Counted from the stretch's first letter, positions 19,076 through 28,165 are shown. The stretch is DNA of 64,000 nucleotides from Streptosporangium sp040640155 (GCF_040640155.1 NZ_JBFABE010000017.1:1-64000), one strand, 5' to 3'. Notes: generated by a model not told the origin, from the sequence alone. Translations and numbers: made by a program.

Positions 19076-20319
19076 CACCACACGGGACGCGGCGCGGGTC
19101 CCCGCCCGGAACACCGCCCGGAACACCGGACGGAGCACCGGACGGACCATCGGACGGACCATCGGACGGGTCGCGGCGGAAATCCCGGCGGGGCGCGGGG
19201 CAGGGGTCGTGGTCGGGGGCACGGCGGGGCGCGGAGGGCCCGCCTCACCGTTCGCCGCTCCGCGGGACGCGCGCCCGGGTCGTCGCCGTGCTGCTCGCGG
19301 GCCTCCTGCCCTTCGCCCTCGGGGGCTGCCCACCGCTGCCGGGCAGGATGCCCTCCTACCGGCTGACCGTCTACTTCGCGGCGGCGCCCTCGCTGTACGA
19401 GCAGGCCAAGGTCAAGGTCCTGGGCCTGGACGCCGGGACGGTGGAGAGGCTCACCGTCGAAAGAGGCGCCGAGGGGGACAGGGTCCGGGCCGACCTGCTG
19501 ATCGACGGTCGGGTGCCGCTGCCCGCCGGGGTCAACGCGGTGGTGGCCGCCCAGAACACGCTGGGCGAGCGGAACGTGGTGCTCCACCCGCCCTGGACGC
19601 CCGGAAAGCCCAGGATCGCCCCCGGTGCGGTGATCCCGCTGGAGCGGACCGACCTGCCGGTGGAGATCGACGACGCCCTGGAGGCGTTCACCACGCTCAC
19701 CGACGCCCTCGACACCGACCGGATGGGCGACGTGGCCGGGAACCTCGCCGACACGGTCAGGGGGCGCGGCGAGCAGATCAACCGCGCGCTCGGCGACGCC
19801 GCCTCCCTGACCCGTACCCTCGCCGGGCAGGACGAGCAGCTCGTCGAGCTGGCCGAGGGCCTGAACCGGATCGCCTCCGGCCTCAACCGCCGCGAGGCCC
19901 AGGTGAAGACCACGATCGACGCCTTCGCCGAGGCGAGCGCGGCCCTGGCCGAGGAACGGCGGCGGATGAAGAGCTTCATCACCGGCCTCGCGGACCTCGT
20001 CCAGCGCGGTGACGTGCTGATCGAGGCCTACCAGGAGCGGCTGCCCCGGGGGGTGGCCGACCTCGCCGAGCTGGTGCTGACCCTCAAGGTCAACAGCCGG
20101 TCGGCGGCCGACGCCATCACGGGCGCCCGGAGGTTCACCGACAACCTGATCATGTCGTGGGACCGGGAGCACCACCTGCTGAAGATCCGCCTGGTGCTCA
20201 ACGCCATGACCCGGGCCTGGCTGACCCCGCTGTTCGACTCGCTCGGCCTGGGCAGGGTGCCGTGCCTGCCGGGAGAGCTGAGCGACTGCCCGTGGCAGCG
20301 CGCCGGGAGGGGCCGCTGA
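19072..20319 (+). CDS. MCE-family protein, operon position D, predicted lipoprotein with long N-terminal extension
   Basis: A 415-residue MCE protein. Unlike a usual MceD it has a lipobox-like FALGGC with Cys86 after the hydrophobic stretch VVAVLLAGLLPFA. Preceding this are about 65 hydrophilic residues rich in Pro/Gly/Asp/Arg (PPGTPPGTPDGAPDGPSDG), very long for a lipoprotein signal n-region. The MCE domain (about 95-185) contains AKVKVLGLDAGTVERLTV, and a helical rod follows. The ATG overlaps the upstream stop (ATGA). If the real start were internal, nearer the hydrophobic segment, the lipoprotein prediction would be stronger. Confidence 0.82.
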   Translation: MTPHGTRRGSPPGTPPGTPDGAPDGPSDGPSDGSRRKSRRGAGQGSWSGARRGAEGPPHRSPLRGTRARVVAVLLAGLLPFALGGCPPLPGRMPSYRLTVYFAAAPSLYEQAKVKVLGLDAGTVERLTVERGAEGDRVRADLLIDGRVPLPAGVNAVVAAQNTLGERNVVLHPPWTPGKPRIAPGAVIPLERTDLPVEIDDALEAFTTLTDALDTDRMGDVAGNLADTVRGRGEQINRALGDAASLTRTLAGQDEQLVELAEGLNRIASGLNRREAQVKTTIDAFAEASAALAEERRRMKSFITGLADLVQRGDVLIEAYQERLPRGVADLAELVLTLKVNSRSAADAITGARRFTDNLIMSWDREHHLLKIRLVLNAMTRAWLTPLFDSLGLGRVPCLPGELSDCPWQRAGRGR

Positions 20320-21437
20320 TGGGCGCGGAGGGCCGGGTACGGCGGGACGGGAGCCGGGGAGCCGGGGAGCGGGGAGCCGGGGAGCCGGAGATCCGGGGGC
20401 GGCGGGGAACCCGGCGCCGGGGCGGGACGTGGGCGCGCGGGGTGGCCGCCCTGACCGCGCTCTGCCTGACGGCGGCGTGCAGCCTGCAGACGATGGGGGC
20501 GCCGACCGGCGAGCTCACCCTGACCGCGACCTTCGACGACGTGCAGAGCCTGGTGGCCGGGCACAGCGTGCAGGTGGCCGACGTGCGGGTGGGCAGCGTC
20601 ACCGACATCCGGCTGGACGGGTACCGCGCCCGGGTCACCATGTCCGTCGAGGACGGCAACCGGGTGCCCGAGGGCACCGCCGCCGTCATCGCCAAGACCT
20701 CGATCCTCGGCGAGAACTACGTCGAGCTGGACCTGCCCGAGGGCAGGGACATGACCACCGGGCCGTTCCTCGGCGACGGCGCGGCGATCGCCGTGACGTC
20801 GGTGAGGCCCGACATCGAGCAGGTCACCGCGCGGGCCGGGCCGCTCATCGACGCGCTGGGCGCCCAGGACGTGAACGCCCTCCTGGACGCGCTGGCGACG
20901 GGCGTCGGCGGCAAGGGCGAGGACCTCAACCGGCTGCTGCGGCAGACGAGCGACGTCACCGCCGCCTACGCGCGGTCACGCCGGGACCTGGCCCGCACCA
21001 TCGACGGCCTGGCCGAGCTCGGCGACGATCTGGCCAGGGGCACCGCCGAGCTGGACCGGCTGCCCGGCACGCTCGCCGACGCCACCGCCCGGCTGAACCA
21101 CGGCCGCGGACACGTGAAGAAGACCCTCCGGGAGCTCACCGCGCTGGCCCGCGAGGTCAACGACACGCTCTACCCCCGGCACGGGGCACGGCTCCGCACC
21201 CTGCTGCGCGAGCTCGACGCGGTCTCCGCCTCGATGGTCCGCGGCGGGGAGGACCTGAAGACACTGGTGGGCCGGGTGCAGAGGTTCATGGACCTGCCGC
21301 CGATCGTGGTGAACGGCCAGTTACTGATCTTCGTGTGGCTCAAGGGGCTGCTGCTGCCCAAACCGAGGAAGAGCGAGCGGGCGCGCCTGCCCAACTCCGT
21401 GGACGACTTCCGCCTGCTGCTGGAGCCGCCGCGATGA
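20319..21437 (+). CDS. MCE-family lipoprotein, operon position E
   Basis: A 372-residue MCE lipoprotein. Signal sequence GVAALTALCLTAAC gives lipid-modified Cys54, the expected property of MceE/LprK-type proteins. The preceding n-region is Arg/Gly-rich and encoded by tandem GGGAGCC-like repeats (about 20350-20392). The MCE domain (about 65-150) contains HSVQVADVRVGSVTDIRL and is followed by a helical rod. It starts at ATG 20319, overlapping the last base of the previous TGA, with GGGAGGGG upstream. Confidence 0.87.
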   Translation: MGAEGRVRRDGSRGAGERGAGEPEIRGRRGTRRRGGTWARGVAALTALCLTAACSLQTMGAPTGELTLTATFDDVQSLVAGHSVQVADVRVGSVTDIRLDGYRARVTMSVEDGNRVPEGTAAVIAKTSILGENYVELDLPEGRDMTTGPFLGDGAAIAVTSVRPDIEQVTARAGPLIDALGAQDVNALLDALATGVGGKGEDLNRLLRQTSDVTAAYARSRRDLARTIDGLAELGDDLARGTAELDRLPGTLADATARLNHGRGHVKKTLRELTALAREVNDTLYPRHGARLRTLLRELDAVSASMVRGGEDLKTLVGRVQRFMDLPPIVVNGQLLIFVWLKGLLLPKPRKSERARLPNSVDDFRLLLEPPR

Positions 21438-22804
21438 AGCGCCGCATCTGGATCAACCTCGGCTTCTTCGCGCTGCTCGGCGTCGTGATGACCGTGTGGG
21501 CGTTCACCACCATCATCAAGCTGGACGTCATCGAGCGGCCGTACCGGATCAACGCCGAGTTCCTCTCCTCCCCCGGCCTGGTGGAGGGGTTCGACGTGGC
21601 CTACCTCGGCGTGCGGGTGGGCCGGATCGACGGGGTCCGGCTGGCGCCGGGCAAGATCGTGGTCGCGCTCGACATCGACCGGGGCGTGTCGCTGCCGCGC
21701 GGCCTCACCGCCGAGGTCCGCCGCAAGTCCGCCATCGGCGAGCCGTACGTGGAGCTCTCCCCGCCCCGGGGAGGGTCCGGGGGTGCCACCCTCGCCGCGG
21801 GGGCCACCGTCCCGCTGGCCAGCACCTCGGTGCCGCTCGACTACCGCAGGCTCTTCGACGGCGTCGGCAGGCTGCTCAACGCGGTGCCGCCCCAGGACGC
21901 CCGGACCATCGTGCACGAACTGGCGACCGGCCTGGACGGGCGGACCGGTTCGATCCGGGAGATCGTCGACAACGCGCACGATCTCACCGGGACCCTCGCC
22001 GACAACGCCGACCTGCTCGACGAGCTGTCGGTGGAGCTCACCCGGCTCACCGGCACCCTGGCGGGCAGGCGCGAGAAGCTGGCCGCGGGGGTGGACGACC
22101 TGGCGGACGTCACCCGGGCGGTCCGCGAGTCACGCGCGCGGCTGAACGCCTTCCTCGACCACGGGCCGGGGTTCTTCCGGCAGGTCGACCACCTGCTCAC
22201 CACCGCCCGCCCCGGCCTGTCGTGCGCGCTTACCGCCGTGGGCACCAGGCCCGGCACGCTGTTCACCGCCCGTACCCGCGACAACGTCGGCCGTCTGCTG
22301 CGCAACGTGCCCACCGCCCAGGCCCTGCTCGCCGACGTGACCGACCGGCGGGCCGACGGCGTGTACGGCAAGGCCACGTTCGTCTTCAGCGTCCCGGGAG
22401 GTCCCAGGGTCCCGCAGGAGTACCGCGGCCCGCTGGCTCCCCCGGCGGTCCCCGCGCTCCGCGCCTGTCCGAAGGAGCCGGGGAACCGGGTGCCGGCCGG
22501 TGAGGACGGGAGGGCGCCCGCCGACGAGGCCGGTACCGATGCCGACCCGGGCTCGGACGCCGACGCCGACGCCGACGAGACGCCTGGTCCGGACGATGCG
22601 ACGCCGGGACCCGGGGAGGACCGGGACGGCGAGGCGGGCGGCGACGGGGAGACCGGGACGGCCGGGGAGACCGGCGGGGCACCGGCCTCCACGCAGGACA
22701 TGACCCCCTTCATCGTCGCGATCTTCGTCGCCGTCGTCCTCTCCGGCGGCGTGCTCGGCTGGATCGCCGTCGACCGTGCCTCCCGCCGCCGCGGACAGGA
22801 GTGA
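21434..22804 (+). CDS. MCE-family protein, operon position F, with extra C-terminal membrane segment
   Basis: A 456-residue MCE protein. The N-terminal anchor is LGFFALLGVVMTVWAFTTII, with the MCE domain at about 40-125 (FDVAYLGVRVGRIDGVRL). After the helical region and a Cys-containing segment comes an acidic low-complexity linker of about 75 residues (runs of DADADADE and GEDRDGEAGGDGE). A second hydrophobic helix (FIVAIFVAVVLSGGVLGWI) and a basic tail (RASRRRGQE) end the protein. A C-terminal membrane helix is not part of the usual MceF layout. The ATG overlaps the previous stop (ATGA). Confidence 0.86.
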   Translation: MKRRIWINLGFFALLGVVMTVWAFTTIIKLDVIERPYRINAEFLSSPGLVEGFDVAYLGVRVGRIDGVRLAPGKIVVALDIDRGVSLPRGLTAEVRRKSAIGEPYVELSPPRGGSGGATLAAGATVPLASTSVPLDYRRLFDGVGRLLNAVPPQDARTIVHELATGLDGRTGSIREIVDNAHDLTGTLADNADLLDELSVELTRLTGTLAGRREKLAAGVDDLADVTRAVRESRARLNAFLDHGPGFFRQVDHLLTTARPGLSCALTAVGTRPGTLFTARTRDNVGRLLRNVPTAQALLADVTDRRADGVYGKATFVFSVPGGPRVPQEYRGPLAPPAVPALRACPKEPGNRVPAGEDGRAPADEAGTDADPGSDADADADETPGPDDATPGPGEDRDGEAGGDGETGTAGETGGAPASTQDMTPFIVAIFVAVVLSGGVLGWIAVDRASRRRGQE

Positions 22805-22808
22805 TCCC

Positions 22809-23732
22809 GTGAGTCCCAGCCCCCACCCGCCGGAACGGCTCCAGCGCGACACCGCGGAGGACGTCCCGCCACCGTCCCCCCCGGACCCGGCGGCCGGCGT
22901 CCCCCCGGTTCCCGAACGCGGCGCGGCTTCCCTCCCACGGCCCGATGCCGCTTCCGGCGAGCAGGCGGGGCGGGCCGGAGCCGGAGACCGAGACCGGGAT
23001 GAAGACGAAGAGGGAGAGGGAAAGGGAGACGGAGAGGCGGATGGGACAGATGGGACGGCCACCGATACACCCGGCGACACCCTCGCGAAGGCCACGAAGG
23101 CCACGAAGGCCACAGACGACGCGGACGACGCGGACGACGCGGTGGACCGTCCCCGGAGGGGGGGCGGGACGTGGCGCGGCAGGGTGGCCGGAGCCCTGGC
23201 GGCCATGATGTTCGCGGCGACCGCGACCGTCGCGGTCCTGCAGTGGCAGGCCGCCGACCGGCTCGCCGAGGAGAAGGCCGAGCGCGCGGCGGTGTCGGCG
23301 CGGGCGGGCGAGTTCGCCGTGGCGCTGCAGACCTACGACCACGGCGACCTCCAGACCTACCGCGACCGGGTCTTCGCCATCTCCGGTGAGGACTTCGAGA
23401 GGACCTACGAGGAGGCCTTCAGTCCCCTGGAGGGTGTGATCACCTCGATGCGGGCCAGCTCGTCCGCCTCGATCCGCGGCGTCTACGTCTCCGACGTGGC
23501 CGAGGGCAGGGCGAAGGCGGTGACGGTCGTCGACTCCCAGGTCACGAGTACCGCGGGAACCCGGCGCATGCTCGGCACGTACATGGAGCTCGCCCTGATC
23601 AAGACGGAGGGCCTGTGGAAGGTGAACGCGGCGACGGTGATGGGCGCGGCCGAGGAGCTGATCACCGATCCGGACGGCGATCCCGTGGAGCCGTCCCCCT
23701 CCCCGTCCCCGAACGGGAGGAAGAGCGGTTGA
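22809..23732 (+). CDS. Mce-associated membrane protein
   Basis: A 307-residue protein with about 115 residues of disordered, charged, cytoplasm-facing N-terminus (repeats such as KATKATKATDDADDADD). One membrane helix (VAGALAAMMFAATATVAVL) and a C-terminal SnoaL/NTF2-like domain (about 170-290, YDHGDLQTYRDRVFAISG) follow. This is the architecture of Mas proteins that accompany and stabilise Mce complexes. The GTG at 22809 has a CAGGAG site; it follows mceF by 4 nt and ends the operon. Confidence 0.83.
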   Translation: MSPSPHPPERLQRDTAEDVPPPSPPDPAAGVPPVPERGAASLPRPDAASGEQAGRAGAGDRDRDEDEEGEGKGDGEADGTDGTATDTPGDTLAKATKATKATDDADDADDAVDRPRRGGGTWRGRVAGALAAMMFAATATVAVLQWQAADRLAEEKAERAAVSARAGEFAVALQTYDHGDLQTYRDRVFAISGEDFERTYEEAFSPLEGVITSMRASSSASIRGVYVSDVAEGRAKAVTVVDSQVTSTAGTRRMLGTYMELALIKTEGLWKVNAATVMGAAEELITDPDGDPVEPSPSPSPNGRKSG

Positions 23733-23734
23733 CG

Positions 23735-23759
23735 CCGGGCCGTCGCCGCTCCCGGCCCG
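23735..23759. terminator. Short dyad between convergent genes
   Basis: CGGGCCG (23736-23742) and CGGCCCG (23753-23759) form a 7-bp stem in the 27-bp gap between the mce operon and the convergent cation transporter. It is the only hairpin visible there; the call is weak because the stem is short. Confidence 0.35.
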
Positions 23760-24836
23760 TCATCCCCGGTCGCGATCTCCCGGGTCCCGCGCTCCCCCGC
23801 CCCGGGTGCCCAGGCCGGGGGTGGGGTCCAGGAACACCTGCACGATCTGCGGGAACCGTTCCTTGAGCGTGCCCTCCACCCGGTCGGCGGCCAGCTCCAG
23901 GCTCGCCCCGGTGGTCTCGTCCACGAAGTCGATCCGGGCCGCGACCAGGATCTCGCCGGGGCCCATCATCATGGTCAGCAGCTCCGCCACGTTCTCGACC
24001 TCGGGCATGGCCTGGATCTCCTGGCCGATCCGCTCGGCGATCGACGCGGGCGCGGCCTGGCCGATCAACAGCGAGACGTTGGTCCGGATGAGGTTGACCG
24101 CGACCCACAGGAGCAGCAGGCCGATCACCACGGAGGCGGCCCCGTCCCAGACGGACGAGCCGGTCAGCTCGGCGGCCAGCAGGCCCGCTCCGGCGATCAG
24201 CAGCCCGGCCAGGGCCGCGGCGTCCTCGAAGAGCACGGCCTTCAGCGCGGTGTCGGAGGTCTTGGTGACGTAGCGCCGGGGACTCACCGCGTACCGGCGC
24301 GCCTCCGCGCGCACCTGCGACAGGGCCCTGAGGAAGGAGACCCCCTCGACCGCGAACGAGACCGCGAGGACCGCGTACGAGAGCGTCAGATCGGTGAGCC
24401 TCTCGCCCGCGGCGATCTCGTGAACGCCGTGGGTGATGGAGAACCCGGCCCCGCCGACGAGCGTGGCGAAGGCCGCCATCAGTCCCCAGAAGAATCCCGC
24501 CCTGCCGTGCCCGAACGGGTGCCGTACGTCGGCGGGCTGCCCGCCCCTGCGCACCGCGACGTACAGCAGCGCCTCGGTGACGGTGTCGGCGGCGGAGTGC
24601 GCCGCCTCGGACAGCATCGCCGAGGAGCCGCCGACCAGACCGGCGACCAGCTTGGCGACGGCGATCGCCAGGTTGGCCAGGCCCGCCACGATCACCGTGG
24701 TCAGGCTCTCCGACGCCGCACCGCCGCCCGTCCCCGCACCGGCGCCCGTCCCACCCGCGCCCATCCCGTCGGCCTCCGTCTTCGCACCGGCGCCCGTTCC
24801 GCCGGTGCCCGTCCCCGTCGCCGCCTGCTCCTCCAT
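23760..24836 (-). CDS. Cation diffusion facilitator (CDF) family transporter, SLC30A9-like branch
   Basis: A 358-residue inner-membrane divalent-cation/proton antiporter. Recognisable features are SEAAHSAADTVTEALLYVAV in the second span, the loop RHPFGHGRAGFFWGLMAAF typical of the ZnT9-like branch, and the ion-site helix KAVLFEDAAALAGLLIAGAG. The cytoplasmic C-terminal domain (about 265-345) includes PEVENVAELLTMMMGPGEIL. The first 45 residues are Gly/Ala/Thr-rich low complexity (TGTGTGGTGAGAK) and are not part of the family. It is divergent from the MarR gene. Metal specificity is not visible. Confidence 0.88.
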   Translation of the reverse strand: MEEQAATGTGTGGTGAGAKTEADGMGAGGTGAGAGTGGGAASESLTTVIVAGLANLAIAVAKLVAGLVGGSSAMLSEAAHSAADTVTEALLYVAVRRGGQPADVRHPFGHGRAGFFWGLMAAFATLVGGAGFSITHGVHEIAAGERLTDLTLSYAVLAVSFAVEGVSFLRALSQVRAEARRYAVSPRRYVTKTSDTALKAVLFEDAAALAGLLIAGAGLLAAELTGSSVWDGAASVVIGLLLLWVAVNLIRTNVSLLIGQAAPASIAERIGQEIQAMPEVENVAELLTMMMGPGEILVAARIDFVDETTGASLELAADRVEGTLKERFPQIVQVFLDPTPGLGTRGGGARDPGDRDRG

Positions 24837-24969
24837 GCGGTCACACTACGTGCGCCCGGTGACCTGCCCGGCGGCGGCACCGGGCAGGTACGGAGCCCAG
24901 CCCCGTCCCTGCCCGACGGGCGGCCGGAACACCATGTCCGCCACCACGAAAGACCGGCGTCCTGTGAGG

Positions 24970-24982
24970 TAGATTCTGATCT
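24970..24982 (+). promoter_or_regulatory. Candidate -10 element and leaderless start for the MarR gene
   Basis: TAGATT at 24970-24975 lies exactly 7 nt before the ATG at 24983, the spacing expected if transcription begins at the start codon (leaderless mRNA). No Shine-Dalgarno sits at normal distance, and no -35 is evident. Confidence 0.4.
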
Positions 24983-25564
24983 ATGACCGTGAAGCAAGCC
25001 TCGTCCGGCGAGCGGAGTGGTCGGTCGGGGGACGGCACCACCGGGGGCACCGAGACCACCGGAGCCTCGGGCGCGGTGAGCGAGAGGGGTGAGCGACCCG
25101 TGGACGACGAGGAGGTCCACTGGCTTTCCCCGATCGAGCAACGAGCCTGGCGCGCCCACCTGGCCGCACACAAACTCCTCGAACACCGCCTCGACCGGGA
25201 GCTCCAGCCCTTCGGCCTCTCGTTGAACGACTACGAGATCCTGGTGAACCTGTCGGAGATCACCGATCGTCGGATGCGGATGAGCGATCTGGCCGAGGCC
25301 ACGATCCAGTCCCGCAGCCGCCTGTCCCACCAGATCTCCCGGATGGAGAGCGCCGGCCTGGTCGCCAGGGAGACGTGCACCGACGACCGGCGCGGCACCT
25401 TCGCCGTCCTCACCGAGCACGGCTGGGCCACCATCCGCAAGGTCGCGCCGCACCACGTGGGCAGCGTGCGCCGGCACTTCATCGACCTGCTCACCGACGA
25501 CCAGCTCGTGGAGCTGGAGAGGGCGTACGCGCCGGTGGTCAGGCACCTCAAGGACATTCGCTGA
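24983..25564 (+). CDS. MarR-family transcriptional regulator
   Basis: A 193-residue regulator. The winged helix-turn-helix spans about 95-165, with LSLNDYEILVNLSEI, the recognition region RMSDLAEATIQSRSRLSHQI and the wing RETCTDDRRGTFAVLTEHG. The first 38 residues are Ser/Gly/Thr-rich and probably disordered; a GTG at 25100 with an upstream purine tract would give a conventional MarR length. It faces away from the CDF transporter and precedes the lprG pair, either of which could be a target. Confidence 0.87.
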   Translation: MTVKQASSGERSGRSGDGTTGGTETTGASGAVSERGERPVDDEEVHWLSPIEQRAWRAHLAAHKLLEHRLDRELQPFGLSLNDYEILVNLSEITDRRMRMSDLAEATIQSRSRLSHQISRMESAGLVARETCTDDRRGTFAVLTEHGWATIRKVAPHHVGSVRRHFIDLLTDDQLVELERAYAPVVRHLKDIR

Positions 25565-25611
25565 CGCGAAACCGATACCCCCCGTTCTCCGCCGGTAGAC
25601 CGGGAGGTGGC

Positions 25612-25623
25612 TACGATCCGGCC
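25612..25623 (+). promoter_or_regulatory. Candidate -10 element and leaderless start for lprG
   Basis: TACGAT at 25612-25617 is 7 nt from the ATG at 25624, the same geometry as at the MarR gene. The GGGAGG at about 25601 is too far upstream to act as a normal ribosome site. Confidence 0.35.
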
Positions 25624-26307
25624 ATGCCTGCTCGCCGGATCCTCATCGCCGCGGTGATCGCCGCCCTCCTCCTGGTCGCCGCGTGCAGCGGAGGAGGCGC
25701 CCCCACCGGTACGGCGGCGCCCCTTCCCAGCGGCCCCGAACTGGTCGGGAAATCCGCGGAGACGGCGCGTGCCGCCAAATCCCTCGCCTTCGCGATGGAC
25801 ACCGAGGGCACGCCTCCGGTGCAGGTCAAGAAGGCCTCCGGCCGTCTCACCGGGGCCGGTGACGCCGACGGCACCATCCAGGTCGACGTGCTGGGCAGCC
25901 TGCAGGAGATCACCTTCGTGCTGATCGGGGAGACCGTCCACTTCAAGGGCGTGACCGGCGGCTTCCAGAAGATGTCGCGGAGCCAGCTCGCGTCGATCTA
26001 CGACCCGTCCGCCATCCTCGACCCGGAACGGGGCGTCGTGCGGCTGCTGACCACCGCGGTGAACCCGAAGACCCAGGCGGCGGAGACCCTGGACGGCGCC
26101 GTGACCTACCGCGTCACCGCCACCCTCTCCCAGCAGGTCCTCGCCACGATGGTGCCCGGGATCGCGCAGAACGTCGACGCCACGCTCTGGATCGACAAGG
26201 CCACCGGCCGCCTGCTCAAGGCGGACCTGCCGCTGACCGGGGGCAAGGTGATCGTGACCTTCGGCGACTACGACGTACCGGTCCAGATCACCGCCCCGGC
26301 GGAGTGA
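25624..26307 (+). CDS. lprG: LppX/LprAFG-family lipoprotein (LprG-like)
   Basis: A 227-residue exported lipoprotein. The signal ILIAAVIAALLLVAAC gives Cys21 in a canonical lipobox. The mature protein follows the LprG fold: SAETARAAKSLAFAMDTEG, a predicted half-barrel that shields a lipid, and a tail VIVTFGDYDVPVQI. In mycobacteria LprG carries triacylated lipids and works with the co-transcribed MFS pump Rv1410c/P55. The downstream gene here is that type of MFS protein and overlaps by 4 nt, so the same function is inferred. Confidence 0.85.
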   Translation: MPARRILIAAVIAALLLVAACSGGGAPTGTAAPLPSGPELVGKSAETARAAKSLAFAMDTEGTPPVQVKKASGRLTGAGDADGTIQVDVLGSLQEITFVLIGETVHFKGVTGGFQKMSRSQLASIYDPSAILDPERGVVRLLTTAVNPKTQAAETLDGAVTYRVTATLSQQVLATMVPGIAQNVDATLWIDKATGRLLKADLPLTGGKVIVTFGDYDVPVQITAPAE

Positions 26308-28019
26308 CCGTGTCGCGCCCCGGTCCCGGGGACCGCTCCGCAGGCAGGCGGCGGGTCGCCCTCGGCGTCGGCGGCACCGCCGTGCTGCTGGCCGCCCTGG
26401 ACGCGTACGTCGTGGTCACCGTCCTCGTCGACATCGCCAGGGACGTCGACGTCCCGCTCAACCACCTGGAGCGGGCCACCCCCATCGTCACCGGCTTCCT
26501 GCTCGGGTACATCGCGGCCATGCCCCTGCTCGGCCGGCTCTCCGACCGGTACGGCAGGCGTCCCCTCATCCAGCTCTGCCTGGCGGGCTTCGCCGCGGGC
26601 TCGGTCGTCACCGCGCTGGGTGAGAGCGTGCCCTGGCTGGTCGCCGGGCGCGCCCTGCAGGGCGTCGCGGGCGGCGCGCTGCTGCCGATCACCATGGCGC
26701 TGGTCGGGGACCTGTGGGACGAGGACGAGCGCCCGGTGGCGCTCGGCGTGGTGGGATCGGCCCAGGAGCTCGGCAGCGTGCTGGGCCCGCTGTACGGGGC
26801 CGCGCTGGCCGCACTGGTCCCGGCCACCCTCCGGTTCGGCGGCGTGCAGTTCGGCGGCTGGCGGTCGATCTTCTGGCTGAACCTGCCGCTGGTGGCCCTG
26901 GCCGCGATCGCCGTACAGCGTTCGGTGCCGCCGCCCGACCGGGACCGGGACCGGGCCCGTGAGGGCCGTGAAGGGCCCGGCGGCCCCGGTGACGCCGGCG
27001 ACCCCGACAGCCACGGTGGCCGCGGTGGCCGAGGTGCCCGCGAGGACCACGGCGGGGGCGCCCGGGGTGCCCGGGGTGATCGGGGTGATCGGGGTGCGCG
27101 CGTCGACGTCGTCGGCGGCCTGCTGCTCGCGCTCGCGCTGGGCCTGCTGGTGGTCGGCCTGTACAACCCCGATCCGGGCGGGGCGGTCCTTCCCCCCTGG
27201 GGCCTGCCCTGCGTCGTGGCCGGGGTGGTGGCCGGCGTCGCGTTCGCCGTCTGGGAGACGCGCGCCCGGACCCGGCTGATCGACCTGACCGGGGCGTTGC
27301 GCGGCCCGTTCTTCGCCACGCTCGGGGTCGCCTTCGTGACCGGCGCGGCGCTGCTGGTCACCCTGGTCGACGTGCAGCTGTCGGCGCAGACGCTGCTGAA
27401 CCTGCCCGCCCTCGACGGCGCCCTGGTGCTCTCGCGCTTCCTGATCGCGCTCTCCGTCGCCGCCGTGGCCGGCGGGTTCGCGTCCCGCCGCTACGGCGAG
27501 CGCGCGGTGTGCGTGGCCGGGCTGGTGGTGGCCACCGTCGCGTACGTGCGGATCGGCCAGTGGCCGCTGGACCTGGCGTCGGCCGGGTACCGGATGGACG
27601 CCGACCTCGTCCTGGCCGGTCTGGGGCTCGGCGTGGTGATCGCGCCGATCTCCTCGGCGGTGCTGCGCGCCGTCCCCGCCGCCCAGCACGGGGTGGCGTC
27701 GGCGGCGGTGGTCGTGGCCAGGATGATGGGCATGCTGCTCGGCGTCGCGGCCCTGTCGGCGTGGGGTTTCCACCGCTTCCAGTTCCTCACCGCCGACCTC
27801 GACACGCCCCTGCCGTTCGGGGTGGACCCGGCCGTCTACGCCACCCGGCTGGCCGAGTACCAAAGGGCGATCAAGGCGGCGCTGCACACCGAGTACAGCG
27901 AGATCTTCCTCATCACCGCCGTGCTGTGCGGGGTGGGCGCGCTGGTCGCGCTGCTGCTGCCGCGCGCCCGGCGCGCCTCCGTCACGGCGGCCACGGACCG
28001 TCCCCGGGCAGGCGGCTGA
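26304..28019 (+). CDS. MFS transporter of the P55 (Rv1410c) type, partner of LprG
   Basis: A 571-residue 14-span MFS protein. The N-terminus LLAALDAYVVVTVLVDIA and GYIAAMPLLGRLSDRYGRRP (motif A) closely resemble the mycobacterial P55 lipid/multidrug exporter, and PLNHLERATPIVTGFLLGYI is also characteristic. A cytoplasmic loop after span 6 is expanded by about 55 residues of Arg/Gly/Asp repeats (GDRGDRGARVD), encoded by short repeats around 26940-27110. Translation starts at GTG 26304 within the lprG stop (GTGA). It is inferred to export lipids handed over by LprG. Confidence 0.86.
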   Translation: MTVSRPGPGDRSAGRRRVALGVGGTAVLLAALDAYVVVTVLVDIARDVDVPLNHLERATPIVTGFLLGYIAAMPLLGRLSDRYGRRPLIQLCLAGFAAGSVVTALGESVPWLVAGRALQGVAGGALLPITMALVGDLWDEDERPVALGVVGSAQELGSVLGPLYGAALAALVPATLRFGGVQFGGWRSIFWLNLPLVALAAIAVQRSVPPPDRDRDRAREGREGPGGPGDAGDPDSHGGRGGRGAREDHGGGARGARGDRGDRGARVDVVGGLLLALALGLLVVGLYNPDPGGAVLPPWGLPCVVAGVVAGVAFAVWETRARTRLIDLTGALRGPFFATLGVAFVTGAALLVTLVDVQLSAQTLLNLPALDGALVLSRFLIALSVAAVAGGFASRRYGERAVCVAGLVVATVAYVRIGQWPLDLASAGYRMDADLVLAGLGLGVVIAPISSAVLRAVPAAQHGVASAAVVVARMMGMLLGVAALSAWGFHRFQFLTADLDTPLPFGVDPAVYATRLAEYQRAIKAALHTEYSEIFLITAVLCGVGALVALLLPRARRASVTAATDRPRAGG

Positions 28020-28110
28020 TCACCGTCACCCGTACGGCCTTCGCGACGGGGTCACGCACGGCGACCGCCGGGAGGCCGACCGCGAAGCCCCGCGCTCGCG
28101 CGGCACCTTC

Positions 28111-28140
28111 CCACCGGGTGCCACCGGGTGCCACCGGGTG
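28111..28140. repeat. 10-bp tandem repeat, three perfect copies
   Basis: CCACCGGGTG occurs three times in a row between the convergent MFS and KhtT-like genes. The following GAGGTGGC can pair with the last CCACC, so the tract may also form a weak terminator. Confidence 0.8.
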
Positions 28141-28165
28141 AGGTGGCGTACCGCGGACGGTGTGC

